The position numbers and the translations under genes were made by a program. A stretch of DNA of 64,000 nucleotides from Chromatiales bacterium. GTDB lineage: Bacteria; Pseudomonadota; Gammaproteobacteria; Steroidobacterales; GCA-2729495. Below, piece by piece: positions 9,530 through 21,300 of this stretch. A model generated the notes under the pieces. It ran no database searches. It had not been told where the DNA came from and saw only the letters and a program-made list of their open reading frames with translations. The stretch covers positions 90,570 through 154,569 of the forward strand of contig JAEUPZ010000010.1 in NCBI GenBank assembly GCA_016789885.1. Reading direction: 5' to 3'. Numbering within the stretch: the stretch's first letter is position 1; each line of letters begins with the position of its first letter.

Positions 9530-12082
9530 ATGTCCGAAGTGACCGTCGCCCAGTTCGCCGAGGTGCTGAAGATCCCCGTCGAGAAGCTGCTCGCGCAGCT
9601 CGACGAGGCTGGCATCCCGGTGGCGGGCGCCAATGACCTGATCACCGACAAGGCCAAGCAGGAGCTGCTGTCGCACCTCCGGCGCAGTCACGGTGCCGTT
9701 GCGGCGGCGAGCCCCGCCACGATCACGCTGAAGCGGCGGTCGCAGGGCGAGCTCAAGGTGGCAGGCCAGCAGGGGCGTGCGAAGACCGTCACCGTCCAGG
9801 TCCGCCGGACCAAGACCTACGTGAACCGCGGCGTCCTCGAGGAAGAGGCCCGCAAGCAGCAGGAAGAGCTGGACCGGCAGCGCCAGGAAGAGCAGGCACG
9901 TCGCGACCAGGAGGAGGCCGCGCGGGAGCGCGCCGAGTCCGAGCGCCGCGAACGCGAGCGTGTCGCCGCCGAGGCCGAGGCCCGGCGCGTGTCCGAGGAG
10001 GAGGCACGGCGGGTTGCCGAGCAGGCCGCCCGTGACGCCGAGCGCGCGCGCGCGGCCGAGGAGACCCGCAAGCGCGATGCCGAGTCGCGGGCCCGCAAGG
10101 AGGCCACGCTCAAGCGCGAGGTGCGCCGCGAGGTCGAGGAACTGGTGGCGGTGCCCGAAGAGGCAGTGGCCACGGAAGAGCGCCCGACGCTGTATGGCCG
10201 CCAGGAGCTGCACGTGTCGGCCGACATCAGCGGCCGGCGCAAGAAGAAGCCCCGGCGCCGCGGTGGCCCCATGCAGATGGAGGTCGTCAAGCAGGCCTTC
10301 GAGCGCCCGACGGCGCCGGTGGTCCGCGACGTCGAGATCGGCCCGACCATCAAGGTGGGCGACCTGGCCCAGCAGATGTCCGTCAAGGCCAACGAGGTCA
10401 TCCGGGCGCTGATGAAGCTCGGCGTCATGGCGACCATCAACCAGGCCATCGACCAGGACACGGCGACGCTCGTGGTCGAGGAGTTCGGCCACAAGGCGAA
10501 GCTCATCAGTGACCAGGGGCTCGAGGAGAGCATCCTGCGCGACGAGGCCATCGCCGCCGATGCCGGCACCGCGACGGCGCGTCCGCCCGTGGTGACCATC
10601 ATGGGCCACGTCGACCACGGCAAGACCTCGCTGCTCGACTACATCCGGCGCACCAAGGTCGCCGCCGGCGAGGCGGGTGGCATCACTCAGCACATCGGCG
10701 CCTACCACGTCGAGACCGGCAAGGGCTGGATCACGTTCCTCGACACCCCTGGCCACGCGGCGTTCACCGCCATGCGCGCCCGCGGCGCGAAGGCCACCGA
10801 CGTGGTCGTCCTGGTGGTCGCCGCCGACGATGGCGTCATGCCGCAGACCGAGGAGGCCATCCAGCACGCCCGTGCCGCCGAGGTTCCCATCGTCGTTGCC
10901 GTCAACAAGATCGACAAGTCCGATGCCGACCCCGACCGCGTCCGCAACGAGCTGGCCGCCAAGGGCCTCATTCCCGAGGAGTGGGGTGGCGACACGCTGT
11001 TCGTCAACGTCTCCGCCCACACCGGCGAGGGGGTCGAAAAGCTCCTCGACACGATCCTGCTGCAGGCTGAACTGCTCGAGCTGAGCGCCGTGCCCGACGG
11101 GCGCGCCGCCGGCATCGTCATCGAGTCGAGCCTCGAGAAGGGCCGCGGCGCCGTGGCGACGATCCTGGTAACGCGGGGGCAGCTGCGCCCGGGCGACATG
11201 CTGGTCGCCGGCCACGAGTACGGCCGCGTGCGCGCCATGACCGACGAGAACGGCCAGTCCGTCGCGGTGGCAGGTCCCTCGCGGCCGGTGGCCGTCCTCG
11301 GCCTGTCGGGCACGCCGAATGCCGGCGACGAGGCCGTGGTGCTCGAGGACGAGCGCAAGGCCCGTGAGCTCGCACAGTTCCGCCTGAGCCGGACGCGGGA
11401 CATCAAGCTCGCCCAGCAGCAGGCAGCGAAGCTCGAGGACATGTTCAGCCAGATGTCGGCCGCGGGACAGAAGTCCCTGCAGCTGCTGATCAAGGCCGAC
11501 GTCCAGGGCAGCAGCGAGGCCCTGCGCGACGCCATGCTGAAGCTGTCGAACGACGAGGTGCCCCTGAAGGTCATCGCCAGCGGCGTCGGCGGCATCAGCG
11601 CCTCCGACGTGCAGCTCGCGGCGGCCTCGAAGGCCATCATCATCGGCTTCAACGTCCGTGCCGACGGTGCCGCCCGCGACGCCATCAAGGAGACCGGCGT
11701 CGACGTGCGCTACTACAGCGTCATCTACGAGGCCATCGACGAGGTCAAGGCGGCCGTCACCGGCATGCTGGCCCCGGAGATCCGCGAGCAGATCGTGGGC
11801 CTCGCCGAGGTCCGCGAGGTGTTCCGCTCGCCCAAGTTCGGCAACGTGGCCGGGTGCCTCGTGGTCGACGGCTACGTGAAGCGCAACAACCCGATCCGCG
11901 TGCTGCGCTCGAACGTCGTCATATTCCAGGGCGAGCTCGAGTCGCTCCGCCGCTTCAAGGACGACGTGGGCGAGGTCCGCGCCGGTACCGAGTGCGGCAT
12001 CGGCGTGCGCAACTATGACGACGTGCGCCCGGGCGACCAGATCGAGTGCTACGAGCGGATCCGCGTGGAACGGACCGCCTGA
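9530..12082 (+). CDS. infB: translation initiation factor IF-2
   Basis: GTPase that brings fMet-tRNA to the 30S subunit. 850 residues; GGAG lies seven bases before ATG 9530. The N-terminal IF2_N domain (1-50, [18 protein letters not shown]) is followed by a highly charged Glu/Arg/Ala coiled linker (about 100-205), a second IF2_N-like domain (about 270-330), and the G domain with GHVDHGKTS (about 358), DTPGHAAFT and NKID. Domains II to IV complete the protein. A hairpin lies in the 30-base gap to rbfA. Confidence 0.98.
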   Translation: MSEVTVAQFAEVLKIPVEKLLAQLDEAGIPVAGANDLITDKAKQELLSHLRRSHGAVAAASPATITLKRRSQGELKVAGQQGRAKTVTVQVRRTKTYVNRGVLEEEARKQQEELDRQRQEEQARRDQEEAARERAESERRERERVAAEAEARRVSEEEARRVAEQAARDAERARAAEETRKRDAESRARKEATLKREVRREVEELVAVPEEAVATEERPTLYGRQELHVSADISGRRKKKPRRRGGPMQMEVVKQAFERPTAPVVRDVEIGPTIKVGDLAQQMSVKANEVIRALMKLGVMATINQAIDQDTATLVVEEFGHKAKLISDQGLEESILRDEAIAADAGTATARPPVVTIMGHVDHGKTSLLDYIRRTKVAAGEAGGITQHIGAYHVETGKGWITFLDTPGHAAFTAMRARGAKATDVVVLVVAADDGVMPQTEEAIQHARAAEVPIVVAVNKIDKSDADPDRVRNELAAKGLIPEEWGGDTLFVNVSAHTGEGVEKLLDTILLQAELLELSAVPDGRAAGIVIESSLEKGRGAVATILVTRGQLRPGDMLVAGHEYGRVRAMTDENGQSVAVAGPSRPVAVLGLSGTPNAGDEAVVLEDERKARELAQFRLSRTRDIKLAQQQAAKLEDMFSQMSAAGQKSLQLLIKADVQGSSEALRDAMLKLSNDEVPLKVIASGVGGISASDVQLAAASKAIIIGFNVRADGAARDAIKETGVDVRYYSVIYEAIDEVKAAVTGMLAPEIREQIVGLAEVREVFRSPKFGNVAGCLVVDGYVKRNNPIRVLRSNVVIFQGELESLRRFKDDVGEVRAGTECGIGVRNYDDVRPGDQIECYERIRVERTA

Positions 12083-12087
12083 GGGGC

Positions 12088-12106
12088 GGCGGGGCCTGGC
12101 CCCGCC
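12088..12106 (+). other. GC hairpin between infB and rbfA
   Basis: GGCGGGGCC and GGCCCCGCC form a perfect inverted repeat with a one-base centre, so physically a stem of about seven pairs with a five-base loop. It starts six bases after the infB stop and ends seven bases before the rbfA ATG at 12113. There is no T-tract, so it is not an intrinsic terminator; it occupies the position of the rbfA ribosome-binding site, for which no clear purine tract is otherwise visible. Confidence 0.45.
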
Positions 12107-12112
12107 TGAACC

Positions 12113-12499
12113 ATGCCCAAGGAATACCCGCGCAGCCGCCGCGTCGCCGAACAGATCCAGCGGGTGCTGGCGGAGGCGATCCGCACCGAGATCCGCGATC
12201 CGCGGGTGTCGGGCATCGTCATCACCGACGTGCGGGTGGCCCGCGACCTCGCCTCGGCGCAGGTCTACTACACGCGCCTCGACGGCCCGGCCGACGACCC
12301 GGCGGTCGCGGCGGGCCTCGCCAGTGCGGCGGGTTTCCTCCGCAGCCGCCTGGCTTCGGTTCTCGCCACGCGGACCGTGCCCGAGCTGCGCTTCCGCCGT
12401 GACGAAGCCGGTGAGTATGGCCGGCGCCTCGACGCCCTCATCGACGCCGCCGTGGGACGGGAGCCCGGGACGCCGCCGGACGGCGAGGGCACCCAGTGA
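12113..12499 (+). CDS. rbfA: 30S ribosome-binding factor RbfA
   Basis: Late-stage 30S assembly factor that binds near helix 1 of 16S rRNA, 128 residues. KEYPRSRRVAEQIQRVLAEAI at the N-terminus and the KH-like fold with RDPRVSGIVITDVRVARDL are diagnostic. Standard length with a short hydrophilic tail. Its TGA overlaps the truB GTG (GTGA at 12496-12499), indicating translational coupling. Confidence 0.96.
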   Translation: MPKEYPRSRRVAEQIQRVLAEAIRTEIRDPRVSGIVITDVRVARDLASAQVYYTRLDGPADDPAVAAGLASAAGFLRSRLASVLATRTVPELRFRRDEAGEYGRRLDALIDAAVGREPGTPPDGEGTQ

Positions 12500-13410
12500 G
12501 TGCCGGCCCGGGTCCCCGGGTCGCCTGGCGGCAGGTAGACGGCATCGTCCTGCTCGACAAGCCGGCAGGCCTGACCTCGAACGCGGCGCTCCAGCGCGTC
12601 CGGCGGCTCTACGCCGCCCGCAAGGCCGGGCACACGGGTAGCCTCGATCCGCTGGCCACCGGGATGCTGCCCCTGTGCTTTGGCGAGGCCACGAAGTTCG
12701 CCGGCCACCTGCTCGATGCCGACAAGACCTACCGGGTCAGGCTGCGGTTCGGGGTGCAGACGGATACCGGCGACGCCGACGGCGCCGTCACGGGCCGGGG
12801 CGAGCGGGAGTCCGTTCCACCGGCTGAACTGGCCGCGGTGCTCGGCCGGTTCATCGGCGACATCCTGCAGGTACCGCCGATGTTCTCAGCCCTCAAGCAA
12901 GGCGGCCGCCGGCTGCACGAGCTGGCCCGGCGGGGCGAGACCGTCGAGCGGCCGGCCCGGCCGGTCCGGATCCACGAGCTCGCAGTGGTGGCGGCAGACC
13001 CGGAGACGCCGGAGCTGCTCGTCCGGTGCAGCAAGGGCACCTACATCCGTTCCCTGGTCGAGGACCTGGCCGCGGCCCTCGGAACCCTGGCCCATGTTGT
13101 TGCGCTGCGGCGCATCGCCGTGGTGCCATTCGACGCCGCCGCCATGGTGACGCTCGATGAGCTGGGCGACGCCGCGGCCCGGGGTGACCTGGCCAGGTAC
13201 CTGCTGCCCATCGACGCCGGGCTCGCCGGCTGGCCCCGCATCAGCCTGTCGTCCGTCGAGGCGGGCCGGCTGCGCACCGGTCAGGCCGTCACGGCCGCGG
13301 ATGCCGGCGAGGGGCCCGGCCGGCTCTATGGTCCGGCCGGGGAGTTCCTCGGCGTTGGCGACATCACGGCGGACGGCCGGCTCGTGCCCCGCCGGCTCTG
13401 CGCCGCCTAA
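12496..13410 (+). CDS. truB: tRNA pseudouridine(55) synthase TruB
   Basis: Forms pseudouridine 55 in the T loop of tRNAs. 304 residues with a GTG start overlapping the rbfA stop. The N-terminus DGIVLLDKPAGLTSNAAL and the catalytic motif GHTGSLDPLATGMLP (nucleophilic Asp near residue 50) are intact, as are the later KGTYIRSL motif and a C-terminal PUA-like domain. Normal length. Followed by about 95 bases before rpsO containing a weak candidate promoter. Confidence 0.96.
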   Translation: MSAGPGPRVAWRQVDGIVLLDKPAGLTSNAALQRVRRLYAARKAGHTGSLDPLATGMLPLCFGEATKFAGHLLDADKTYRVRLRFGVQTDTGDADGAVTGRGERESVPPAELAAVLGRFIGDILQVPPMFSALKQGGRRLHELARRGETVERPARPVRIHELAVVAADPETPELLVRCSKGTYIRSLVEDLAAALGTLAHVVALRRIAVVPFDAAAMVTLDELGDAAARGDLARYLLPIDAGLAGWPRISLSSVEAGRLRTGQAVTAADAGEGPGRLYGPAGEFLGVGDITADGRLVPRRLCAA

Positions 13411-13424
13411 GTGCCCGGCCACCC

Positions 13425-13453
13425 TGTAACTTCGGGTGTCGAACGGGTAGAAT
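13425..13453 (+). promoter_or_regulatory. candidate promoter for rpsO-pnp
   Basis: TAGAAT (13448-13453) is a four-of-six -10; the -35 position, 17 bases upstream, reads TGTAAC and is weak. It lies about 50 bases before the rpsO ATG in the only AT-richer patch of the truB-rpsO gap. rpsO has its own promoter in enterobacteria, which supports but does not prove the call. Confidence 0.35.
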
Positions 13454-13505
13454 GCGCCGGCTTTTAATGGCCCAGAACCAAGCAGCGATCCAGGAGTAGG
13501 CGAGA

Positions 13506-13775
13506 ATGCCGCAGACGGCCGAGCAGAAGACGAAGGTCATTTCCGATCACCAGCGTGGCCCGGCGGACACCGGTTCCCCCGAGGTCCAGGTAGCGCTGCT
13601 GTCCGCGCGCATCGAAGAGCTCACCCAGCATTTCGCGGTTCACAAGAAGGACCACCACTCCCGTCAGGGCCTCCTGCGCCTGGTGAACCAGCGCCGCAAG
13701 CTCCTCGACTATCTCCGCAGCCGCGACGGTGCCCGTTACCAGGCGCTGATCCAGCGCCTCGGCCTGCGCCGCTGA
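13506..13775 (+). CDS. rpsO: 30S ribosomal protein S15
   Basis: Primary 16S rRNA-binding protein of the 30S platform, 89 residues, the standard length. [30 protein letters not shown] is the family pattern, with the RNA-contacting [24 protein letters not shown] in the middle. AGGAG (13493-13497) lies upstream of ATG 13506. Followed by a terminator hairpin and then pnp, the conserved rpsO-pnp pair. Confidence 0.98.
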   Translation: MPQTAEQKTKVISDHQRGPADTGSPEVQVALLSARIEELTQHFAVHKKDHHSRQGLLRLVNQRRKLLDYLRSRDGARYQALIQRLGLRR

Positions 13776-13856
13776 GCGCACCGGGCCGCGCCGCCGGGAT
13801 CTGCCCGGCTTCCCGCCGGGCCGGCGATTCCGTCGGCCAGTCACGTCGCCGCATCC

Positions 13857-13886
13857 GGCGGCCGGCCTCCGGGCCGGCCGCCTTTC
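13857..13886 (+). terminator. hairpin with short T-tract after rpsO
   Basis: GGCGGCCGGCC (13857-13867), loop TCCG, GGCCGGCCGCC (13872-13882), then TTT. The 11-pair perfect stem is very stable, but the T-tract is only three bases, so it may be a leaky terminator or the RNase-processing/stability hairpin known between rpsO and pnp in other bacteria. Confidence 0.6.
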
Positions 13887-13889
13887 CGG

Positions 13890-13917
13890 TTTCAGTAGTT
13901 CAATTTCAGTAGTTCAA
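13890..13917 (+). repeat. perfect 14-base tandem repeat upstream of pnp
   Basis: TTTCAGTAGTTCAA occurs twice, head to tail (13890-13903 and 13904-13917), directly after the post-rpsO hairpin and 17 bases before the pnp start. The block is AT-rich in a GC-rich chromosome. It could be a recent duplication in the pnp leader or a repeated protein/RNA binding site. Confidence 0.85.
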
Positions 13918-13934
13918 AGGCAAGGAAACAACAC

Positions 13935-16019
<2,085 letters not shown>

Positions 16020-16074
16020 TGACCGCTACCGGTGGCGGCCCGGAACCCGGGCCGGCACTTCCGGGGATAGAACG

Positions 16075-16110
16075 AGCGCCCCGGCTGCCTGGCAGCCGGG
16101 GCGCTTTTTT
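16075..16110 (+). terminator. strong intrinsic terminator after pnp
   Basis: AGCGCCCCGGCTGC (16075-16088), three-base centre CTG, GCAGCCGGGGCGCT (16092-16105), followed by TTTTTT and then CTTTCT. Perfect 14-pair stem and a T-tract on the plus strand. It separates the pnp operon from the converging minus-strand gene that ends at 16116. Confidence 0.92.
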
Positions 16111-16115
16111 CTTTC

Positions 16116-16487
16116 TCAGTTGGCGGTGGCGGCGACGCCCATCGTCGCGGGGCCGTTGCTGCTACGGGCCGGTCCCTGCTGCAGGGCCGTGGCCAGCGCC
16201 CGGTCGAGCCGGGCCGGCAGGTCGGAGTCGGCGCCGCCGGCGGCCAGCCGGATCAGCCCGGACAGGAACGACGGTGACAGCAGCGGCGCGCCGGCCCGAT
16301 GGCCTTCGGCGATGATCTGCAGCAGCACCGGCGTCGTGATGTCGTGGCCAGTGGCCTGTTCCACGACCTTGAGCTGAACGCCTTTCGTGACCAGCTCGCG
16401 CAGGTCGTCGAGGTTCACATAGCGGCTCTGGGTGGTGTCGTAAAGCCGGCGGTTGACGTACTTCCGTATAAGCCTGTGCTCACTCAT
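16116..16487 (-). CDS. phaR: polyhydroxyalkanoate synthesis regulator PhaR-like DNA-binding protein
   Basis: The N-terminal 60 residues match the PHB/PHA accumulation regulator DNA-binding domain: LIRKYVNRRLYDT and SRYVNLDDLRELV. In that family the protein represses phasin and PHA genes. 123 residues from ATG 16487, chosen because AAGGA lies upstream and the conserved domain starts at once. The C-terminal half is Ala/Gly-rich and ends without a recognised second domain, shorter than classical PhaR (about 180-190). No phaC, phaA/B or phasin gene is in the window, so its targets must be elsewhere. Confidence 0.8.
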   Translation of the reverse strand: MSEHRLIRKYVNRRLYDTTQSRYVNLDDLRELVTKGVQLKVVEQATGHDITTPVLLQIIAEGHRAGAPLLSPSFLSGLIRLAAGGADSDLPARLDRALATALQQGPARSSNGPATMGVAATAN

Positions 16488-16731
16488 GGCCCTGTCCTTG
16501 TTGCGGTGTAAGCGGCTGCCCTGAAGCTGCATGCCGGCGTCAGCCCGCGCCGGCAACAACCCATAGACCAAGTCCAACGGGTTTAGTTCGCGGCGCAGCT
16601 TTGGATTCGCTGGGGCGCCCGGGAACGCCGCAAAGCGGCAGAAGGGCCATGCCCGTGGGGCCTCGCCCATCTCTGGATGGCCGGGGTGGCTGCCGTGGGC
16701 GGGTGCCGCCCGCCGGCCCTTCGGGCGGGGA

Positions 16732-17595
16732 TCAGCGGAAGCGGTCGTCCCGTTCGCCGTACTGTCGCTCGGCCAGCTCGCGGCGCTCCTGGGCCTCGAG
16801 GCTCAGCGTGGCGACCGGGCGCGCCTCCAGGCGCTTCAGGCCGATCTCTTCGCCGGTTTCCTCGCAATAGCCGTAGCTGCCGTCGTCGATCCGCTCGAGA
16901 GCCGAGTCGATCTTCTTCAGCAGCTTGCGTTCGCGGTCGCGCGTCCGGAGCTCGAGGCCGAACTCCGACTCCTGCGTGGCCCGGTCGTTCGGGTCGGGGA
17001 AGTTGCTCGCCTCGTCCTGCATGTGGTGCACGGTACGGTCGACTTCTTCCATCAGCTCGCGCTTCCAGGCCAGCAGTATCTGGCGGAAGTGCTCGAGCTG
17101 ACGCTCATTCATATAGATCTCGCCCGGAGTGGGCTGGTAGGGGGGGATGCCGTGAATCAATGTGCTGCTGCTGCCATTCGGTTCGGGAGCCCCCGGGCGC
17201 GTCGGGCGGCGGGCAGCCGGGGCGGGAGCCGCCGGCCGGCTCGCCGGCGGCGGCGCCTTGCGTGAGGGTGTGGTGTCCTTGGTCGCTGCCTTGGCCGGGG
17301 GCGCCTTGGTGGCCGCGGCCTTCGCCGGCGCGGGCCGGCTCGCCGGGGCCTTGGCGGCGGGCTTCGCGGTCGGCCGGGCGGCCTTGGCCGGCTTGGCCGG
17401 ACGACTGGCTGGTGCTGCCGCAGCCTTGCGGGCTGCCGTGGCCCTGGCGGGTGCCGCCTTGGCCGGCCGGCTCGCTTTGGCCGCTGAGGGCTTGCGCGCC
17501 GGAGCCTTGGCTGGGCGGGACGAAGCCGGCCGGGCAGCGGTCTTCTTGCTGCCGGACGCCGGTGCCTTGCGGGAAGCTCGCGGGCTCGATGCCAT
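16732..17595 (-). CDS. dksA: RNA polymerase-binding transcription factor DksA with long basic N-terminal tail
   Basis: ppGpp cofactor that binds the RNA polymerase secondary channel. Residues about 145-287 match DksA from PYQPTPGEIYMNE onward, with the coiled-coil tip DPNDRATQESEF. The zinc-finger region reads GYCEETGEEIG and later ATLSLEAQER, so only one Cys (C244) of the usual four remains. The first 145 residues are an Ala/Lys/Pro/Arg-rich tail with AKP-type repeats resembling histone H1-like proteins, absent from typical 150-residue DksA. The long start is supported by a promoter 38 bases upstream. An internal ATG at residue 162 is too late to retain the whole family domain. Confidence 0.9.
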   Translation of the reverse strand: MASSPRASRKAPASGSKKTAARPASSRPAKAPARKPSAAKASRPAKAAPARATAARKAAAAPASRPAKPAKAARPTAKPAAKAPASRPAPAKAAATKAPPAKAATKDTTPSRKAPPPASRPAAPAPAARRPTRPGAPEPNGSSSTLIHGIPPYQPTPGEIYMNERQLEHFRQILLAWKRELMEEVDRTVHHMQDEASNFPDPNDRATQESEFGLELRTRDRERKLLKKIDSALERIDDGSYGYCEETGEEIGLKRLEARPVATLSLEAQERRELAERQYGERDDRFR

Positions 17596-17632
17596 ATCCG
17601 AACGACCTGACCCGGGTGTAAGGAAGCGCGGG

Positions 17633-17661
17633 ATTATACATACCGCTGCCCCGCGGTGAAG
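17633..17661 (-). promoter_or_regulatory. sigma70 promoter of dksA
   Basis: On the minus strand CTTCAC (17661-17656) and a perfect TATAAT (17638-17633) are 17 bases apart. Transcription would start near 17626, giving a leader of about 30 bases before ATG 17595, which supports the long-tail start of dksA. Confidence 0.65.
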
Positions 17662-17691
17662 GGTGCCCCGGGAAAGGGGTAGTGCCTTGGG

Positions 17692-18108
17692 TCAGGCCCC
17701 GGGTCCGCTGGCCAGCACGACCGGTGGGGCCGGGTTCCAGCCGGGCGCCCGGTGCTCCACGCAGACGGTGGTGTAGATGCCGCCCCGGACGTTGAAGACG
17801 CCCGTCAGCCGCATGAAACGGGGTGCCGTGGCGGCCGCCAGGTCGCCCAGGATGCGGTTGGTCACGGCCTCGTGGAAATGCCCCTGGTCGCGGAAGGACC
17901 AGACGTACATCTTCAACGATTTGAGTTCGATACAGGCCCTATCCGGAACATACTCGAGCAGCAGCTCCGCGAAGTCCGGCTGGCCCGTGCGCGGGCACAG
18001 GCAGGTGAACTCGGGGATCCGCATCCGGATCGCGTAGTCGCGGTCCGGCGAAGGGTTCGGGAATGTCTCGAGCCGCGCAGATTGCGGCGGCACATCGGCT
18101 TGGGTCAC
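17692..18108 (-). CDS. queF: NADPH-dependent 7-cyano-7-deazaguanine reductase (type I)
   Basis: Reduces preQ0 to preQ1 in queuosine biosynthesis. 138 residues, the unimodular type. The catalytic Cys38 and Asp45 lie in [13 protein letters not shown]; the substrate-binding ELKSLKMY and the FRDQGHFHE motif follow. GTG start with AGGA nine bases upstream. It is read away from smc and toward dksA; the 200-base gap to smc must hold promoters for both but no strong consensus is visible. Confidence 0.95.
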   Translation of the reverse strand: MTQADVPPQSARLETFPNPSPDRDYAIRMRIPEFTCLCPRTGQPDFAELLLEYVPDRACIELKSLKMYVWSFRDQGHFHEAVTNRILGDLAAATAPRFMRLTGVFNVRGGIYTTVCVEHRAPGWNPAPPVVLASGPGA

Positions 18109-18312
18109 GCAGAGGATCCTGCATCTGGGGTGGCCGGCCGCGGTGTGCGGTCCGTGCGAATTACTCTACACTACGGGCCCAGCGCGATGCATGCGGGCTC
18201 CTGCCCGCACCGGTGGCCGGGTTTCCACGGCGTCGCGTGGGGAGGGGCAGCCTTCGGGCCGCGCAGCCCGGCACTCCGATCCATCCAACGCCTGCAGGAA
18301 CCCAGCTGACCT

Positions 18313-21300
18313 ATGCGGCTAAGCAAGATCAAGCTCGCCGGCTTCAAGTCGTTCGTCGATCCGACCACGGTGAACCTGCCCGGCAACCTGTCGGGCATCG
18401 TCGGCCCCAACGGCTGCGGCAAGTCCAACGTCATCGACGCGGTCCGGTGGGTCATGGGCGAGACGTCGGCGCGCAACCTGCGCGGCGACTCGATGGACGA
18501 CGTCATCTTCAACGGCTCGGGCACCCGCAAGCCGGTGGGCTCGGCCTCCGTCGAGCTCTTCTTCGACAACTCCTCGGGCACCATCGGGGGCCAGTTCGCG
18601 AGCTACGCCGAGATCTCGATCCGGCGCACGGTCAGCCGCGACGGGCAGTCGCAGTACTTCCTCAACAACGTCCGCTGCCGCCGCAAGGACATCACGAACC
18701 TCTTCCTCGGCACGGGTCTCGGTCCCCGCAGCTACGCGATCATCGAGCAGGGCATGGTGTCGCGCCTCGTCGAGGCGCGCCCCGAGGACCTGCGCATCTA
18801 CATCGAAGAGGCCGCCGGCATCTCCAAGTACAAGGAGCGCCGCCGCGAGACCGAGAACCGCATGCAGCACACGCGGGACAACCTCGCCCGCCTGAACGAC
18901 CTGCGTGACGAGGTCGAGAAGCAGATCCGCCACCTGCAGCGCCAGGCGCAGGTCGCCGAGAAGTACCGCGGCCTCAAGCAGCAGGAGCGCGACGTCGAGG
19001 CCGAGCTGCTGGCCATCCGGCTCGGCGAGATCGACCGGTTGCTGGCGGCCGACCGTCTCGACCTCGGGTCGCAGCAGACCGAGCTCGAGGCCATCGTGGC
19101 CGGCCAGCGCCAGGCCGAGGCCGACATCGAGCGGGCCCGTGCCGCCCACGTCGAGGCCAGCGACGCCTTCACCACCGCCCAGGCCGCCTACTACGCGCTG
19201 CAGAGCGAGATCTCGCGGCTCGAGCAGGCCCTGGCCCACGGCCGTGAACTCCGTGACCGCCAGCAGCAGGACCTCGACTCGTCCACGATCCAGCTCGACG
19301 CCATGACGGCCGAGATCGAGCGTGACCAGGCTGCCCTCGAGGCGTCGACGGCCGCCCTCGCCGGCTTCGAGCCGCAGCTGGCGGCGGCCCGCGAGGCGCA
19401 GCAGGTTTCGGCCGGGGAGCTCGCGCGCCTCGAGGCGGCCCTCGACGCGTGGCAGGAGCGCTGGACCGAGTTCAACCTCGACGTCAAGGAGCAGCAGCAG
19501 CAGCAGCAGCTGGCCGAGACGCGCCGTGGCCACCTGCAGTCCAACCGCGAGCGGCTGGCGCGCCGCGCCGAGGCCATGGACGCCGAGCGCGCCGGCATTG
19601 CCCTGGCGGACATCGAGGCCCGCCTGGCGGCCCAGCTGGGGGACCAGGAGTCCGCCTCGGCCGGCGTCGCCGGCGAGCGCGAGCGTCTCGCCGCGGTGAC
19701 CGGCGAACTCGGTACGCGCCGCAGTGCCGAGCAGCAGGTGTCGGCAGCCATCGAGAACCTGAGGGGCTCCCTCGAGTCCCGCCGTGGCCGGCTGCAGACG
19801 CTGGAAGCCGTGCAGGGTGCCGCCCTCGGCAACCAGGAGGCCGTGCTCGGCGGCTGGCTCTCGGGCCAGGACTTCGGCGAGCGCGACCGTCTGGTCCACT
19901 CCCTCGAAGTCGAGGCCGGGTGGGAGCGGGCCGTCGAGACCGTGCTTGGCGACTTCCTGCAGGCCTTCCTCGTGCCGGCCTCGTCGGACTGTGCGGGCAA
20001 CCTGCCGGATACGACGGTGGCCCTGGTCGACCGCGGTGCGCCGGGTCGTCCGCCCCGGCCCGGCACGCTGGCCGCGCGGCTGGGCAACGCCGGCGCGCTG
20101 CAGGACCTGCTCGAGAGCGTCGTGGCGGCCACCACGCTGGACGAGGCGCTGGCCCTTCGCGGGTCGCTGGCCGCCGGCCAGTCGGTCATCACGCCGGACG
20201 GTGTCTGGCTGGGGCCGGGCTGGGTCCGCATCAGCCGCAGCCAGCGCTATGGCGGCGTCATCGCCCGCGAGCACGAGATCCGTGCGCTGTCGGGCGAAGT
20301 GGCCACCGCCGAGGCGGAGCTGGCGGACCTCGCAGCCCGCCGCGTCGCCGAGCGCCAGCGCATCGTCGAACTCGAGGCCGAGCAGCGCGACTGCCAGGCC
20401 CGGGTGGCCGCCGCCGAGCGCCGCAGCGTAGAGACCGCCGGCGCGGCCCAGCAGCTGCGCCAGGAGCTCGCCCGGGCCCAGTCCCGGCTGGCGGCCCTGG
20501 CCGACGAGTGGCAGGCCGTGCAGGGCGAGCTGGCCGGCCTCGACGAGTCACTGGTCACCAACGCTGCCGACCATGAGGCCGCCAGCAGCCGGCTGGCGGC
20601 GCTCGAGGGCCAGCGGGAAGCCTACAAGGCCGAGCAGGAGCAGCTGCTCGGTGCCTACAACGCCGCGCGCGAGCAGGCTGACCGCGACCAGGCGGCCATC
20701 GCCGCCCTCACGGTCGAGTACGAGTCCCGGCGCGCCACCCACGACGGTGCGGCCCGGGCCCTCGAGCGCGTGCTCGCCCAGCGCGGGCAAGTGACTGCCC
20801 GGATCACGTCGCTGCAGGCCGGGATCGAGGCGGCGGCGGCCCCGCTGGCCGCAACGTCCACCGAGCTCGACGCCCAGCTCGCGCGCCAGGCCGAAGTGCA
20901 GCAGGAGCAGACCCGCAAGCGGGAGGCCCTGGAGGCGCTGGAGATCGAAGTCCGTTCAGCCGAGGCCCGGCGCCACGACGGCGAGCGCAAGGCTGCGGCC
21001 CGGCGCGAGGCGGTCGACGCGCTGCGCCTGCGTGTGCGCGAGGCCGAGATCCGCCGCGAGGCGCTGGCCGAGCGGATGGCTGCCACCGGCTGCACGCTGG
21101 CCGAGGTGAAGCCCCGGCTGCCGGCCGATGCCGACGCCACCCAGTGGGACAGCCGTCTGGCGGCGCTGCGGGCCTCGATCGAGAAGCTGGGTTCCATCAA
21201 CCTCGCGGCCATCGACGAGTTCGCCGAGCAGACGGAGCGCAAGACCTACCTCGACGCCCAGTACGCCGACCTCGCCGCGGCGCTGGAGACCCTCGAGCAG

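Noticed and set aside
18109..18312. Strong divergent promoters for queF and smc
   Set aside because: Only a TACACT box with no credible -35 could be found; not reported as a feature.
19492..19509. (CAG)6 run considered as a repeat array or CRISPR-like element
   Set aside because: Simple in-frame Gln codons in the SMC coiled coil; no spacers.
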